Below, in pieces: positions 7,958-16,761 of a stretch of 64,000 bases of DNA (positions are counted from its first letter, which is position 1; every line of letters starts with the position of its first letter). Below the pieces are notes generated by a model. That model was not told the DNA's origin. It searched no databases and saw only the letters and a list, made by a program, of their open reading frames with translations. The position numbers were made by a program, and so were the translations under genes. The stretch spans positions 1-64,000 of the forward strand of contig CALJLN010000038.1 of assembly GCA_937982565.1 (NCBI GenBank). The letters run 5' to 3'. Origin of the DNA: UBA2421 sp002343075 (lineage in GTDB: Bacteria > Planctomycetota > Phycisphaerae > Tepidisphaerales > Tepidisphaeraceae).

Positions 7958-8608
7958 CACATGCTGAGTCAGCCAAAATTCGGCGCACACCAGATCGCAC
8001 GGCTGGGTGATCTTAAGGTTCCAGTCGTCGCCAGCGACGAGCCGCACGGGCTGGCCGGCGTATTCGAGCAATTGCATATCATCAGTCACCATTTCGAGCG
8101 GCACAGGGCAAGAATCAAACGCCGCAAGCAGGTCGCTTCTTCGTGCTATCTGGGGTGTCTGCATGGCCCACAGGTGGTCGCGGGGGATCGTCCGATCAAC
8201 ACAACACGGGAGCGGCCCATTGCCCTGCTTGATTGTGAGATGAACGGGGGTCGCTGGCGCGGCCGCGCCGTGGCGTGTGGCTTCGGCGAAAGTCCGGTCA
8301 ATCAGTTCTTGTGAGACCAGAGGCCGCGCGGCATCGTGAACAGCAACCCATTGGATCCCAGGATCGACCGCGTGCAGGGCCAGCAGGACGCTTTCCGCCC
8401 GGCATGCGCCGCCGGGGACGCTTCTTAGCTTGTTCGATCCGTCCACTGTCCGCCCAGCGACGACAATCTGTTTCACGTCGTCGCGCCGCGCAAACGCTTC
8501 AATCGACCGATTGAAGACGCTCTTGCCACAGAGGTCGGCCTCAAGCTTGTTACTCCCAAACCGCGAACTTCGTCCGGCTGCGGGGATGATTACGGCTAAG
8601 GAATCCAT
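7940..8608 (-). CDS. ispD: 2-C-methyl-D-erythritol 4-phosphate cytidylyltransferase
   Basis: IspD transfers CMP to MEP in the non-mevalonate isoprenoid pathway. The 222-residue product begins with VIIPAAGRSSRFG at 6-18, and contains VHDAARPLVS, WAMQTPQ and the C-terminal KITQPCDLVCAE, all diagnostic. The usual PKQ after the nucleotide loop is replaced by NKLEADL, so the substrate loop is divergent although a lysine is kept. The neighbour upstream is a YacL-like PIN/TRAM protein, the same pairing as in Bacillus. No ispF follows; the gene instead overlaps the amidase tail-to-tail. No Shine-Dalgarno is visible; a TATCAT box lies seven bases before the ATG. Confidence 0.9.
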   Translation of the reverse strand: MDSLAVIIPAAGRSSRFGSNKLEADLCGKSVFNRSIEAFARRDDVKQIVVAGRTVDGSNKLRSVPGGACRAESVLLALHAVDPGIQWVAVHDAARPLVSQELIDRTFAEATRHGAAAPATPVHLTIKQGNGPLPCCVDRTIPRDHLWAMQTPQIARRSDLLAAFDSCPVPLEMVTDDMQLLEYAGQPVRLVAGDDWNLKITQPCDLVCAEFWLTQHVLANRL

Positions 8609-8615
8609 GAGTTGA

Positions 8616-8621
8616 ATGATA
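8616..8621 (-). promoter_or_regulatory. Possible -10 box of ispD
   Basis: Minus-strand TATCAT matches five of six consensus bases and ends seven bases before the ispD ATG, which has no Shine-Dalgarno. No good -35 is found at 16-18 bases. It fits the leaderless pattern seen at ilvD and elsewhere, but the gene could equally be read through from upstream. Confidence 0.3.
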
Positions 8622-8662
8622 CGGAGAGCGAGCGTACGCGACGTAGTGCCGCGGCACCGGAT

Positions 8663-9781
8663 TTAGCCCGAGCGAGCTTGCTTGCCAATCGAAGCGCTAT
8701 TCGTTTCACCTGCGGGCCGATAGCCCTCCTTCACCCGCGCGAAGATCATCTTACCCGCCGAGGTCTGTATCGCATTGGTTACAGTTACTTCTATTTCAGC
8801 ACCTAAGTACCCCCGGCCCTCCTCTACAACCACCATCGTACCGTCGGGTAGATGGCCCACACCCTGGCTGGGTGCCTCACCGGGCTTGGTGACGGTCACC
8901 TGAATCTGCTCACCCGGCATGACCCGCGGCTTGAGCCGCGTCGCAAGCTCATTCAGGTTGATAATCTCCACGCCCTTCACTTTTCCCTCTTGAGCCAGAG
9001 GTGAATCAGTTGTCATGATCTTGGCATTCAATTCCAGCGCGAGAAGCAGCAGTCGATCGTCCACATCGGTCGCGCCACGCTCGTCGCGCGCCTGTGAATC
9101 GTAGATACGGCAATTGACCGATTGATTTGCGGTCAGCGACTGCATGACATCCTGACCTCGCTTTCCTCGGTTCCGCTTCAACCGATCGCCGCTATCTGCC
9201 AGCGTTCGAAGCTCGCGTACCACGAATTGCGGAATCAACAGCTCGCTCTCGATGATTCCGGTCTCAACCACTTCAGCAAGTCGGCCGTCGATCAGCACAT
9301 TTGTGTCGAGAAGTACCGGTCGCGATCCGCGCGTCTGTTTGCGGAACTCGACATATGGGATAATGAATCGAAAATCATCACCGGTTTGCAAGACAAAGCT
9401 TGTCGTGATGTAGCAGCTCGCCACACCCACCAAGAGGTTGATTAACTGAACAATCGCGTTGCGTTGTGTGGGCGCGATACCTGGTGAAGAAACTGAGTTG
9501 ATGTAGGAGACTGCGTAGTCCACCAATAGTGTCACAACAAAACTCAATGCATACGATACGAGCACTCCAACCACCAAGCCCGTAAAAATACATGAGAAGA
9601 CCACCAGTTTCTTACGAGGCGCCAGAATGTCAGTACAGATGATCAGCACCGCGAGCGTCATGGCGATGCCGATCGAGAGCCATGTGAATTGTCCGAGCGC
9701 CTGCCCAGGATCAAGCACGAACGTCCACCCGACGGCAGCCATCAGTAAGACGAACAGTGCTCGAAGTACCGTTAAAATCAT
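8663..9781 (-). CDS. YacL-like integral membrane protein with PIN and TRAM domains
   Basis: The 372-residue product has four hydrophobic segments in its first 135 residues. A PIN nuclease-like domain follows, starting at VLLDTNVLIDGR with D159 as first acidic residue, plus ERGATDVDDRLLLLA and TTDSPLA supplying more acidic sites. A C-terminal TRAM domain (about 275-350) contains GVGHLPDGTMVVVEEGR. This is the Bacillus YacL architecture, an RNA-binding and possible ribonuclease protein tethered to the membrane. I prefer the ATG at 9781; an in-frame TTG at 9805 adds eight residues without a better leader. Its location upstream of ispD repeats the yacL-ispD gene order. The RNA target is unknown. 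Confidence 0.87.
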   Translation of the reverse strand: MILTVLRALFVLLMAAVGWTFVLDPGQALGQFTWLSIGIAMTLAVLIICTDILAPRKKLVVFSCIFTGLVVGVLVSYALSFVVTLLVDYAVSYINSVSSPGIAPTQRNAIVQLINLLVGVASCYITTSFVLQTGDDFRFIIPYVEFRKQTRGSRPVLLDTNVLIDGRLAEVVETGIIESELLIPQFVVRELRTLADSGDRLKRNRGKRGQDVMQSLTANQSVNCRIYDSQARDERGATDVDDRLLLLALELNAKIMTTDSPLAQEGKVKGVEIINLNELATRLKPRVMPGEQIQVTVTKPGEAPSQGVGHLPDGTMVVVEEGRGYLGAEIEVTVTNAIQTSAGKMIFARVKEGYRPAGETNSASIGKQARSG

Positions 9782-9866
9782 TTGTGGCAACCCGTTCTCA
9801 GCCAAACTATCTGGGTCTGAATGATGAAGTGACGAGAACTATCATACCAACGTGCTGCTCGGTTCG

Positions 9867-10745
9867 CTACGAAACATTTCTGAGTAGCCACAAGACAACG
9901 CAGCCGAGAATAATCCGATAGATTGCGAATGGGATGAAGCTGTACTTGCGAATCAGACGCATAAACACTGCAATCACCACAAATGCGACGAGAAAAGACA
10001 CCAGCGTACCTACCACAAGAAGTAGGACCTGCTGCATCGTAAGTCCCCCACCGGAACGGAGCATCTTCAGTAAGGCGTAGCCGCAGGCCGCGCACATTGC
10101 CGGAATTGCCAGGAAAAAGCTAAACTCGGCGGCGGCGGGGCGGCTTAGCCCCGCGACCAATCCGCCCATGATCGTCGCTGCCGAGCGGCTTGTCCCAGGG
10201 AACACCGCTGCGAGAATCTGCACGCAGCCTACAAAGATTGCCTGTCCGAGCGTTATGTCTTCCACCGTCTGAGTACGCGGCTTCGGGCGAAGCAGTTCAA
10301 TCGCGATCATCAATACCCCGCCAATGATCAGTGCGGTGGCGATGACCTTTGGCGTCTCCAGATACTGCTCGACGACGTTGTGCAGCAGAAAGCCGGCGAT
10401 CAAGACCGGTACAGTTGCGATCAGAATCAGCAAGATCGGGTGCCAGCGGATTGGGTCGGGGAGTTGCACGCCAGCGTCGGGAGCGAACATCGGGGAGTCG
10501 CCCGTTTCCGCGATTCGACGGCCGGCCAGCAGGTTGCGCAGCCGGTCTCGGAAGTACACCACAACTGCAGCGATCGCACCGATTTGAATAAAGACCACGA
10601 AGCGCACCCAGAAGGTGCTGGTAAGGTCGGCCCAACCGTCCATCCAGCGCGCCGCCAGCAGCAGATGGCCGGTCGAACTGATCGGCAGGAACTCGGTGAC
10701 GCCTTCGATAACCCCCAAGATGATCGCGATCCAGAGTTCTGTCAC
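9867..10745 (-). CDS. uppP: Undecaprenyl-diphosphatase (BacA/UppP)
   Basis: UppP dephosphorylates undecaprenyl diphosphate to recycle the lipid carrier for peptidoglycan and other surface glycans. The 292-residue integral membrane product has the two hallmark motifs, EGVTEFLPISSTGHLLLA near 14-31 and FPGTSRSA near 183-190, with about eight hydrophobic segments. It starts with GTG at 10745, preceded by GAGAGGGA. It lies 18 bases downstream of pgsA and is followed by the PIN/TRAM protein, so the four leftward genes from pgsA to ispD may share transcription. The substrate of UppP derives from the pathway served by ispD. Confidence 0.95.
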   Translation of the reverse strand: MTELWIAIILGVIEGVTEFLPISSTGHLLLAARWMDGWADLTSTFWVRFVVFIQIGAIAAVVVYFRDRLRNLLAGRRIAETGDSPMFAPDAGVQLPDPIRWHPILLILIATVPVLIAGFLLHNVVEQYLETPKVIATALIIGGVLMIAIELLRPKPRTQTVEDITLGQAIFVGCVQILAAVFPGTSRSAATIMGGLVAGLSRPAAAEFSFFLAIPAMCAACGYALLKMLRSGGGLTMQQVLLLVVGTLVSFLVAFVVIAVFMRLIRKYSFIPFAIYRIILGCVVLWLLRNVS

Positions 10746-10763
10746 GCCGATTCCCTCTCGCTG

Positions 10764-11417
10764 TTACGCATTCGTAGTTCCCTTCTGATAGATATCTCGT
10801 CCCCGACGGAGGTAGAGCGCGCCACTCGCAACAGTCACGACGACGGTCACCCAGATGCAAAAGTTCCGAAAATGGCGCGCTTCTGGTTCATACCCACTGA
10901 CTTCCAGATCATGCAGCGAGTTAACGTATAAGAGAATCACCAGGATTGTGACCGACTGGCAAACCATCTTCAATTTGCCGCTGAAAGCTGCCCCAAAGTC
11001 GGTACCGCTCGATTCTGTCACCGCGCGAAGGCTGGTGACGAGCAACTCACGGGCGAGCAGGATCACAACAATCCCGGGCGCGACTCCGGTAATCGTCTTG
11101 ACAACATGCTGATCATCGAACGCCGGATCGGGAATAATAAAATTCTTCCCCGCGAAGAATGTAAAACTGCCCAGCACTAACACCTTATCGACAAACGGAT
11201 CGACAATCCTGCCGAATACGCTCTGCACCTGCCACTTGCGAGCGAGGTAACCGTCTAGGAAGTCGCTGAAGAGCGCAACCGCGTATGTCACTAGGGCTAC
11301 GTTGAGAAGCGTCGGGTCGCCCCGACCCTTGTATTGATAGGCCGAGAGCAGCGCGAAAAAGAAAATGGCCAGAATCAACCGGCCGGCGGTGATGAGATTG
11401 GGAATGTGCCGAATCAA
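10764..11417 (-). CDS. pgsA: CDP-diacylglycerol-glycerol-3-phosphate 3-phosphatidyltransferase
   Basis: PgsA makes phosphatidylglycerol phosphate from CDP-diacylglycerol at the inner membrane. The CDP-alcohol phosphotransferase signature is complete, with DFLDGYLAR followed by the FGRIVDPFVDK half. Several hydrophobic segments surround it. I place the start at TTG 11417, giving 217 residues beginning LIRHIPNLITAGR, the usual N-terminus of PgsA. It has AAAGG four bases upstream and a good promoter at 11430-11458. A GTG at 11531 would add 38 unlikely residues and run head-on into the divergent gene. PgsA product feeds cardiolipin synthesis, for which a candidate lies at 21872-23083. Confidence 0.9.
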   Translation of the reverse strand: MIRHIPNLITAGRLILAIFFFALLSAYQYKGRGDPTLLNVALVTYAVALFSDFLDGYLARKWQVQSVFGRIVDPFVDKVLVLGSFTFFAGKNFIIPDPAFDDQHVVKTITGVAPGIVVILLARELLVTSLRAVTESSGTDFGAAFSGKLKMVCQSVTILVILLYVNSLHDLEVSGYEPEARHFRNFCIWVTVVVTVASGALYLRRGRDIYQKGTTNA

Positions 11418-11429
11418 GCTGCCTTTGTG

Positions 11430-11458
11430 ATTGTACGAATGCGAGCGATCGGTTCCAA
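11430..11458 (-). promoter_or_regulatory. Promoter of pgsA
   Basis: Minus-strand TTGGAA (plus 11453-11458), a 17-base spacer and TACAAT (plus 11430-11435) form a good sigma-70 promoter. It drives the TTG start at 11417 with a short leader holding AAAGG. Confidence 0.55.
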
Positions 11459-11509
11459 TTCGCTGCGTTTCAATGACGCTGCAATGCTTTGAGGATGCGC
11501 GATTCCAAG

Positions 11510-12088
11510 ATGAGTAAACGACTCGACCCACTGCCGCTGGAAAACCGACGGTTTACCGAGACCGACTCCGCCGTACCAAGAGTCCGGCTGAAGATGACAC
11601 CTGTCGCCCTGGTGTCGCACATCGGACTGTGCATAGTTGCGCTAGCGCTTCCAATATTCGTGGCTCTGGCTCAAATGCCGGTGCCCTCATCAGTGGCTTT
11701 GTTCCAGAAGACGGGCGCTTACATCGGGGTGGCTGCGATGGCGACCCTCCCTGTCATCTGCATCGGGTTGATCCGGCGTAAGCAGTGGTCGCGAAGCGCC
11801 ATGCTTGGCTTTGCATGGTTTGAAATGGTTTGGGAGTCGATCAAGCTCGTCTTGACACTCTTCTTCTATGTGCCGGTTTACAAACGCCTGATGACCGACG
11901 AACTCGCGAAACAATTCTCAGCCGCAGCAAGCACACAGCCGGCGACGCGTCCGGCGGCGTTTGATTCATTTACGAGCTACGGGATTTACATCATGGCTGT
12001 TGTCACCTGGCTGATTTTCTTCGGATATGCCTTCGCCGCACGGAGGGCAATGCACACCACGGTGGCAAGAGAACAGCTGCGAGGCTAA
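11510..12088 (+). CDS. Four-helix membrane protein of unknown function
   Basis: I do not recognise the family. From the ATG at 11510 the 192-residue product has hydrophobic segments at about 35-57, 64-85, 95-118 and 155-178, separated by short basic loops, with a Thr/Pro/Ala-rich stretch before the last helix. Alternative starts at 11495 (ATG) and 11489 (TTG) would add only a few polar residues, and none has a clear Shine-Dalgarno. The gene is divergent from pgsA and convergent with rimO. Composition resembles small planctomycete membrane proteins, and no catalytic motif is visible. Confidence 0.7.
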   Translation: MSKRLDPLPLENRRFTETDSAVPRVRLKMTPVALVSHIGLCIVALALPIFVALAQMPVPSSVALFQKTGAYIGVAAMATLPVICIGLIRRKQWSRSAMLGFAWFEMVWESIKLVLTLFFYVPVYKRLMTDELAKQFSAAASTQPATRPAAFDSFTSYGIYIMAVVTWLIFFGYAFAARRAMHTTVAREQLRG

Positions 12089-12145
12089 GCCACTGTACGC
12101 CGAACTCAGAAGTATTGATCCGCCGAGCCGAGGCGCGTCATGCAC

Positions 12146-13642
12146 CTACTTCGCCAGAACAGCAAGCTTTCGAGATTTCGATTTGGCCATCTCGGCGACG
12201 AGGTCGTAGGCCTGATAATCGGTGATGGTTACATCAACAAACTCGCCCGGGTGAAGCTCTCTTCCCTGAACAAAGACGACGCTGTCAATCTCGGGTGCCT
12301 GGCCAGCATGGCGCGCTGTGAAGACGGCGGGGGCACCCGCAGGAGTGGGTTGACGCTTGTCAATCAGCGCCTTCATCTGTGTACCCACGAGATTTGAATT
12401 TCTGGCAAACGCCACCTCCTGCTGTGCCAGCATCAACTCTTCGAGACGGTGCTGCTTCACATCTTCTGCGACCTGCCCCGCCATGCGACCCATCGGCGTA
12501 CCCGGCTCTGGGCTGTATGGGAAGACACCCATCATGTCGAAGCCGAAGTTACGAACGAATTCGAGCAACTCTGCGTGCTCGGCATCGGTTTCCGTCGGGC
12601 TGCCCGCGATGAAGGTCGTGCGAATGCTGATTCCAGGAACCCTATCGCGCAGCTTTCCTAGCAGCGTGCGGATCTCTTCACCCGTCACGCGGCGCTTCAT
12701 CAGAGTCAGCAACCGGTCATTAATGTGCTGCAGCGGCATATCGATGTATTTCACCACGCGATCGCTCGCGGCGAGGGTGTCGATCATTGCGTCGGTAAAA
12801 CATGATGGGTATGCGTACATCAGCCGGACCCACTGCACGTCCCGAGGTAACTGCTGGTCTAGGTTTCGAAGCAAGCCCGAGAGCCCCGGCTCGTAGCCGA
12901 TGTCGGTGCCGTAGCTGGTCGTGTCCTGCCCGATGAGATTCAACTCGACCGCGCCGTCGGCGGCCAGCTCTCTGGCTTCGGTGAGAATCTGCTCAATCGG
13001 CTTGCTGCGCATCGGTCCCCGAATGCCCGGGATGGTGCAGAACGCGCAGCCTTGGTTGCATCCTTCACTCATCCGCAGATACGCATAATGCCTTGGGGTG
13101 AGGCGCAGCCGCGCGCGGTCATCTTCAAAAGGAAACGTAGGTAGGCGCCGGCCAGTCGCTGCGCGACGTTCCGCGGCGGGTATCGCTCTTAGCCCGCCAT
13201 CCTGCTGCGATTGCCGGCTTAAGTCGTGGTACTTGCCTAGGAAATGCCCGTGCGCCTGTCGAGGGTTTTCTTGGCCCCGGACAGCCTCAACGATGTGTTC
13301 GCGATCAAACACGCCGACCAGACGATCGATCTCAGGCACATCGTTCAGGAGCTTGGTTTTATGCCGCTGCACAAGGCAGCCCGCGACCACAACGCGTTTA
13401 ACCTTCCCCTCACGCTTCAGGTCGACCGCTTGACGAATCTCGCGCAAGCTTTCTTCCTTGCTTGCCTCAAGAAAACCGCAGGTGTTTATCACAACTGCAT
13501 CGGCATCTGCGGCGTCGGGCGTGATGCTTAGCCCGTCTTGCGCCAAAAGCCCAAGCATTCGCTCGCTGTCGACCAGATTCTTTGGACAGCCAAGTGAGAC
13601 AAATGCGACGCTCTCGATCTTTTTTGATGATTTTCTCGACAT
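12146..13642 (-). CDS. rimO: Ribosomal protein S12 methylthiotransferase RimO
   Basis: RimO is a radical-SAM enzyme that methylthiolates an aspartate of ribosomal protein S12. C19, C55 and C89 in the N-terminal UPF0004 domain bind the auxiliary cluster. C195, C199 and C202 in GCNQGCAFC bind the radical-SAM cluster, and a TRAM domain ends the protein. At 498 residues it is about 55 longer than E. coli RimO; most of the excess is an Arg/Gln/His-rich segment at about 125-172 between the two cluster domains. The DSERMLGLL N-terminus separates it from MiaB. The start ATG at 13642 has no Shine-Dalgarno. It lies 110 bases behind the inactive HtrA paralogue and may have its own promoter. Confidence 0.93.
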   Translation of the reverse strand: MSRKSSKKIESVAFVSLGCPKNLVDSERMLGLLAQDGLSITPDAADADAVVINTCGFLEASKEESLREIRQAVDLKREGKVKRVVVAGCLVQRHKTKLLNDVPEIDRLVGVFDREHIVEAVRGQENPRQAHGHFLGKYHDLSRQSQQDGGLRAIPAAERRAATGRRLPTFPFEDDRARLRLTPRHYAYLRMSEGCNQGCAFCTIPGIRGPMRSKPIEQILTEARELAADGAVELNLIGQDTTSYGTDIGYEPGLSGLLRNLDQQLPRDVQWVRLMYAYPSCFTDAMIDTLAASDRVVKYIDMPLQHINDRLLTLMKRRVTGEEIRTLLGKLRDRVPGISIRTTFIAGSPTETDAEHAELLEFVRNFGFDMMGVFPYSPEPGTPMGRMAGQVAEDVKQHRLEELMLAQQEVAFARNSNLVGTQMKALIDKRQPTPAGAPAVFTARHAGQAPEIDSVVFVQGRELHPGEFVDVTITDYQAYDLVAEMAKSKSRKLAVLAK

Positions 13643-13701
13643 GGATTTATCGCGGCAATTCGCACCGGCGTTAGATCATGTTTCGTAACGCGCATCAGGC
13701 A

Positions 13702-13731
13702 ACTATATCCGCGACTACGGGCTTGTGCCAC
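13702..13731 (-). promoter_or_regulatory. Possible promoter of rimO
   Basis: Minus-strand GTGGCA (plus 13726-13731), an 18-base spacer and TATAGT (plus 13702-13707) lie in the 110-base gap upstream of rimO. The -10 matches five of six bases and the -35 four of six. Confidence 0.35.
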
Positions 13732-13752
13732 TCGCCGATTCTACTGCGGCGC

Positions 13753-15180
13753 TCACTGTGGCGGCTCGATTTTAATTGTCTGCGTCGTTGCATCCGGCTT
13801 GAGGACAACCACAACCACTGGTTCACGAGGCTTGTCGCTACGCAAGGCCTTGTATGCTGCCTCAAACTGATCGAGATCCTTCACACTTTCGCCGTTCAAG
13901 GTCGTGACAATGTCACCCATTTCCAACCTTGCAGCTGCGGCTGCGCCCTCTCGCTTGGTGAGGGCGACGACGACCCCTTCCATATTAGCCGGCTGCTTGC
14001 GGGAGTATGTGTCTTGAAATGACACGTCGCGAGTGCTAAACCCGAGATCTTCCGCCCAAAACCTCCGTAACTCGCGCTGGTCTTTCGGACGTTGCTCCAG
14101 GGTGACCTTCACCTCAGTCAACGGCTGATCCTTCTCAGTCAGGACAGACAACGTGATTTCTGTGCCAATTGGCATTTGCCGGAGTGTGCGTCCGAAGATG
14201 GATGGAAGTTCCTCCGGATTATCGCCACGTTCCAGCGGCTTGCCGTTAAGCTTGACGATTTTCTGTCCTACCTTCAGCCCCGCGCGCTCGGCCGGACTGT
14301 CCTTGATGACGTCGCCAATCTCAATTGCGGGTTGATCTTGCAGGCCGAATGCTTCAGCAACATCCTTCTCCAGCCCAGTGAGTTGCGGCGTGCCGATCCA
14401 TGGCAGCGCCACCGGCTTTTCGGGCGTCGGTGGGTCGGTGAGGCTAAGCATAAAATCGCTCGTGGGGGTAAACAATGCCGGAGGAATGTTCACTGCTGCA
14501 AGCGTGACGATGCTCTGGTTTCGCCTTTCATTGGAAGTATGCAAAAACGGCTGTTGCGGCATCTGGCCCATCACCACGCCGATCGCCTGACCGTCAGCAT
14601 TGAAAACCGGTGCGCCGACCGCCCCAACTCCACCACCGGTTACAAGCCACGCCGGGTGCTCGCCTCGCAATCTCGCGGCGATCACACCTCTCTGAAAATA
14701 TGTCGAGTATCCCGCATCCTTTGGGAGCATACCGATCGAAGTGACTTCATCGCCAACCTCAATCGGAACCTCCTCAAAAGTGATGGGCTTCCACTCGCGC
14801 CCGGATTCACGCGGTTTTACAAATGCCAGCTCAGTACGCTCATCGCGACCCTGGAAAATCGCGTCAATCTCAACCTCATCATTCTCCTTTGATGGGACGA
14901 TGATCTTCACGTCGACCAACTGTGAATCAGGCAGGCCGGTGCCAACCGCGCTGAGGGGGATCATCATCAACCCATCGTCGCGCACCACCACACCGCAGGT
15001 GACAAAGTCGATGCGGCCGAACTCGTACGCCCATGTGTACTGCACAGCGTACATCGACGGCGAGACGCGGTCGCGCAATGTCTTGGCAGGTGTGGGGTTG
15101 CCCTCTGCCGCTATGGCGGCAATCACGCTGAAGAGAAGTGCGATCGCGCCGCTGAAGTAGCAAATCCTAATCATGCTCAT
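13753..15180 (-). CDS. Catalytically inactive HtrA/DegP-like protein with two PDZ domains
   Basis: The 475-residue product has a signal peptide (about 1-25), a trypsin-like domain (about 35-230) and two PDZ domains (about 260-360 and 390-475). It aligns with the active HtrA upstream, but the triad is gone: the His position is S77 in IPLSAVG, the Asp position is E117 in RTELAFV, and the Ser position is V188 in GAVGAPV where GNSGGP is expected. It therefore cannot act as a serine protease by the normal mechanism. Its ATG overlaps the stop of the active paralogue (ATGA), so the two are made together. A regulatory, chaperone or substrate-presenting partner role is inference. No lipobox cysteine is seen, so it is probably periplasmic and soluble. 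Confidence 0.85.
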   Translation of the reverse strand: MSMIRICYFSGAIALLFSVIAAIAAEGNPTPAKTLRDRVSPSMYAVQYTWAYEFGRIDFVTCGVVVRDDGLMMIPLSAVGTGLPDSQLVDVKIIVPSKENDEVEIDAIFQGRDERTELAFVKPRESGREWKPITFEEVPIEVGDEVTSIGMLPKDAGYSTYFQRGVIAARLRGEHPAWLVTGGGVGAVGAPVFNADGQAIGVVMGQMPQQPFLHTSNERRNQSIVTLAAVNIPPALFTPTSDFMLSLTDPPTPEKPVALPWIGTPQLTGLEKDVAEAFGLQDQPAIEIGDVIKDSPAERAGLKVGQKIVKLNGKPLERGDNPEELPSIFGRTLRQMPIGTEITLSVLTEKDQPLTEVKVTLEQRPKDQRELRRFWAEDLGFSTRDVSFQDTYSRKQPANMEGVVVALTKREGAAAAARLEMGDIVTTLNGESVKDLDQFEAAYKALRSDKPREPVVVVVLKPDATTQTIKIEPPQ

Positions 15181-16607
15181 TTTGAAGGTTCCGTTGTAGG
15201 CACGTCTGTTCTGCCTGTGTCAAATGTGATTCTCAGTACAACCGTCCGGCGGGATCGTCCATTCTGCAGGCCGATTACGACGCGCGATTCCTGCTTCTTG
15301 ATCGATTCGTCATAAATAGACGCGAATTGATCGAGATCGGCAATCTCAATTCCATTTATGTTGCGAACAACATCGCCGCCGCGTATCTCGGCGCGTGCCG
15401 CTGGGAAGCCCGGATTCAGGCTGGTTGTGACAACGCCCCTGTCGTCGTCCAGATTTCGCTCACTGGCGTACTGACGCGTAACTTCGCGCACGCTCATCCC
15501 CCACTTCTTAAATTCCCGCTCTTCACCCGCAGCGCCCTCGAGTTTGTCTGTGACTGCTCGCACATTGAGGGTGTCTTTTCCTCTTCTAAGTTGAAGCCTA
15601 GTTTCCTTACCGATCGGCAGTTCGGAAATCAGCTTTCGTGCTGGAGCGAGTTCCTCAGGAAACCGAACGTTCACAGGAACGTCATTGATCGCGAGCAAGA
15701 TATCCTGTGTCTTCACCCCGGCCATGGCTGCCGGTGAGTTTTTGGCAACCGAGTCAACCAGAACGCCTTGATTTAACTCGATTGCATAAAAACTCTCGAG
15801 ATCCTGTAGCGGGCGCAGTTCAAGGCCGAGATCGGCTCGGGCAACGTGCCCTCGTTTTCCGTCTTTCGAACTACTGATGATTTCAGCCACGACTGGCTTG
15901 GCCGTATCGATGGGCACGGCGAAATTGAGGTTCTGCGCTCCGCCTCGTGTGTTGATTCCGATGACCTTTCCGGTGAGGTCAACCAATGGGCCCCCGGAAT
16001 TACCGGGATTGATCGGGGTATCCATCTGTATCCAGTTGTCGAACTCTGCTGTCTCATATTCGTCGATTCGTACTCGGTCAGGATACAGAGTCCGCTCGTT
16101 ATTGCTGACGATGCCAAGCGTCATCGTCCGAGCCAGCCCAAATGGCGTGCCGACAGCGATCACATCCTGCCCGGTGCGCACGCCCGTGCTGGTCCCGAGT
16201 TGTGCAAAGCTAAAGCTGATGTTCTTTCGCGCGATCTCGTCCATATCCAGTTGAACAACCGCAAGATCAGTCCAGTGATCATCTCCGATGAGCGACGCCC
16301 GGACGCGTTCCTTATTGAACAGCGTGACAAAAATCTCGGCGGCTCGTCCGGCTACGTGATAATTGGTGAGAATGCGGCCCTGCGCATCAATGATCACGCC
16401 GCTGCCGATGCCGCGCTGCAACGTCCGTTTCCCGTCGCGGTAAATTTCTTGCGCCACGTCGAGCCGGACAACGGCCGGGAAAATCATCTCCGTGACTTTG
16501 ATCACGCGCGAAGGCGTCGCTGATGGAAAGGGTTCAGGTTCTACTTGTGCCGCGCATCCCAGCATCAGAAATGGCAGAAGCGCAACCGCGGCCAGACATT
16601 TGGGCAT
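15177..16607 (-). CDS. HtrA/DegP-type serine protease, lipoprotein
   Basis: The 476-residue product has a lipoprotein signal with C18 in LMLGC, so it is likely anchored in the periplasm. The trypsin-like domain carries the full triad H84 (TNYHVAG), D114 (TDLAVV) and S204 (GNSGGP). Two PDZ domains follow at about 265-355 and 380-465. Such proteases degrade or refold misfolded envelope proteins. I use the ATG at 16607 with AAGGA about nine bases upstream; a longer frame reaching 16808 would bury the signal peptide and collide with the divergent gene. Its stop codon overlaps the start of an inactive paralogue, suggesting a two-protein unit. Confidence 0.92.
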   Translation of the reverse strand: MPKCLAAVALLPFLMLGCAAQVEPEPFPSATPSRVIKVTEMIFPAVVRLDVAQEIYRDGKRTLQRGIGSGVIIDAQGRILTNYHVAGRAAEIFVTLFNKERVRASLIGDDHWTDLAVVQLDMDEIARKNISFSFAQLGTSTGVRTGQDVIAVGTPFGLARTMTLGIVSNNERTLYPDRVRIDEYETAEFDNWIQMDTPINPGNSGGPLVDLTGKVIGINTRGGAQNLNFAVPIDTAKPVVAEIISSSKDGKRGHVARADLGLELRPLQDLESFYAIELNQGVLVDSVAKNSPAAMAGVKTQDILLAINDVPVNVRFPEELAPARKLISELPIGKETRLQLRRGKDTLNVRAVTDKLEGAAGEEREFKKWGMSVREVTRQYASERNLDDDRGVVTTSLNPGFPAARAEIRGGDVVRNINGIEIADLDQFASIYDESIKKQESRVVIGLQNGRSRRTVVLRITFDTGRTDVPTTEPSK

Positions 16608-16761
16608 GTTTGCTGATCCTTGTGTAAAACCACCCACTTTGTGGATGCTGCGGGGATAACATGCGCGATTCCTGTTGAAGTCGCAACTGGTCCCTTGGCC
16701 GCCGCCGGCGACGCGGCTACTGTTGACTCGGGGAATTCTCTTACGTCTTGGGCGTTGAACA

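Noticed and set aside
14092..14892. Plus-strand frame opposite the inactive HtrA gene
   Set aside because: Lies wholly within a well-defined coding gene and shows no domain or signal.
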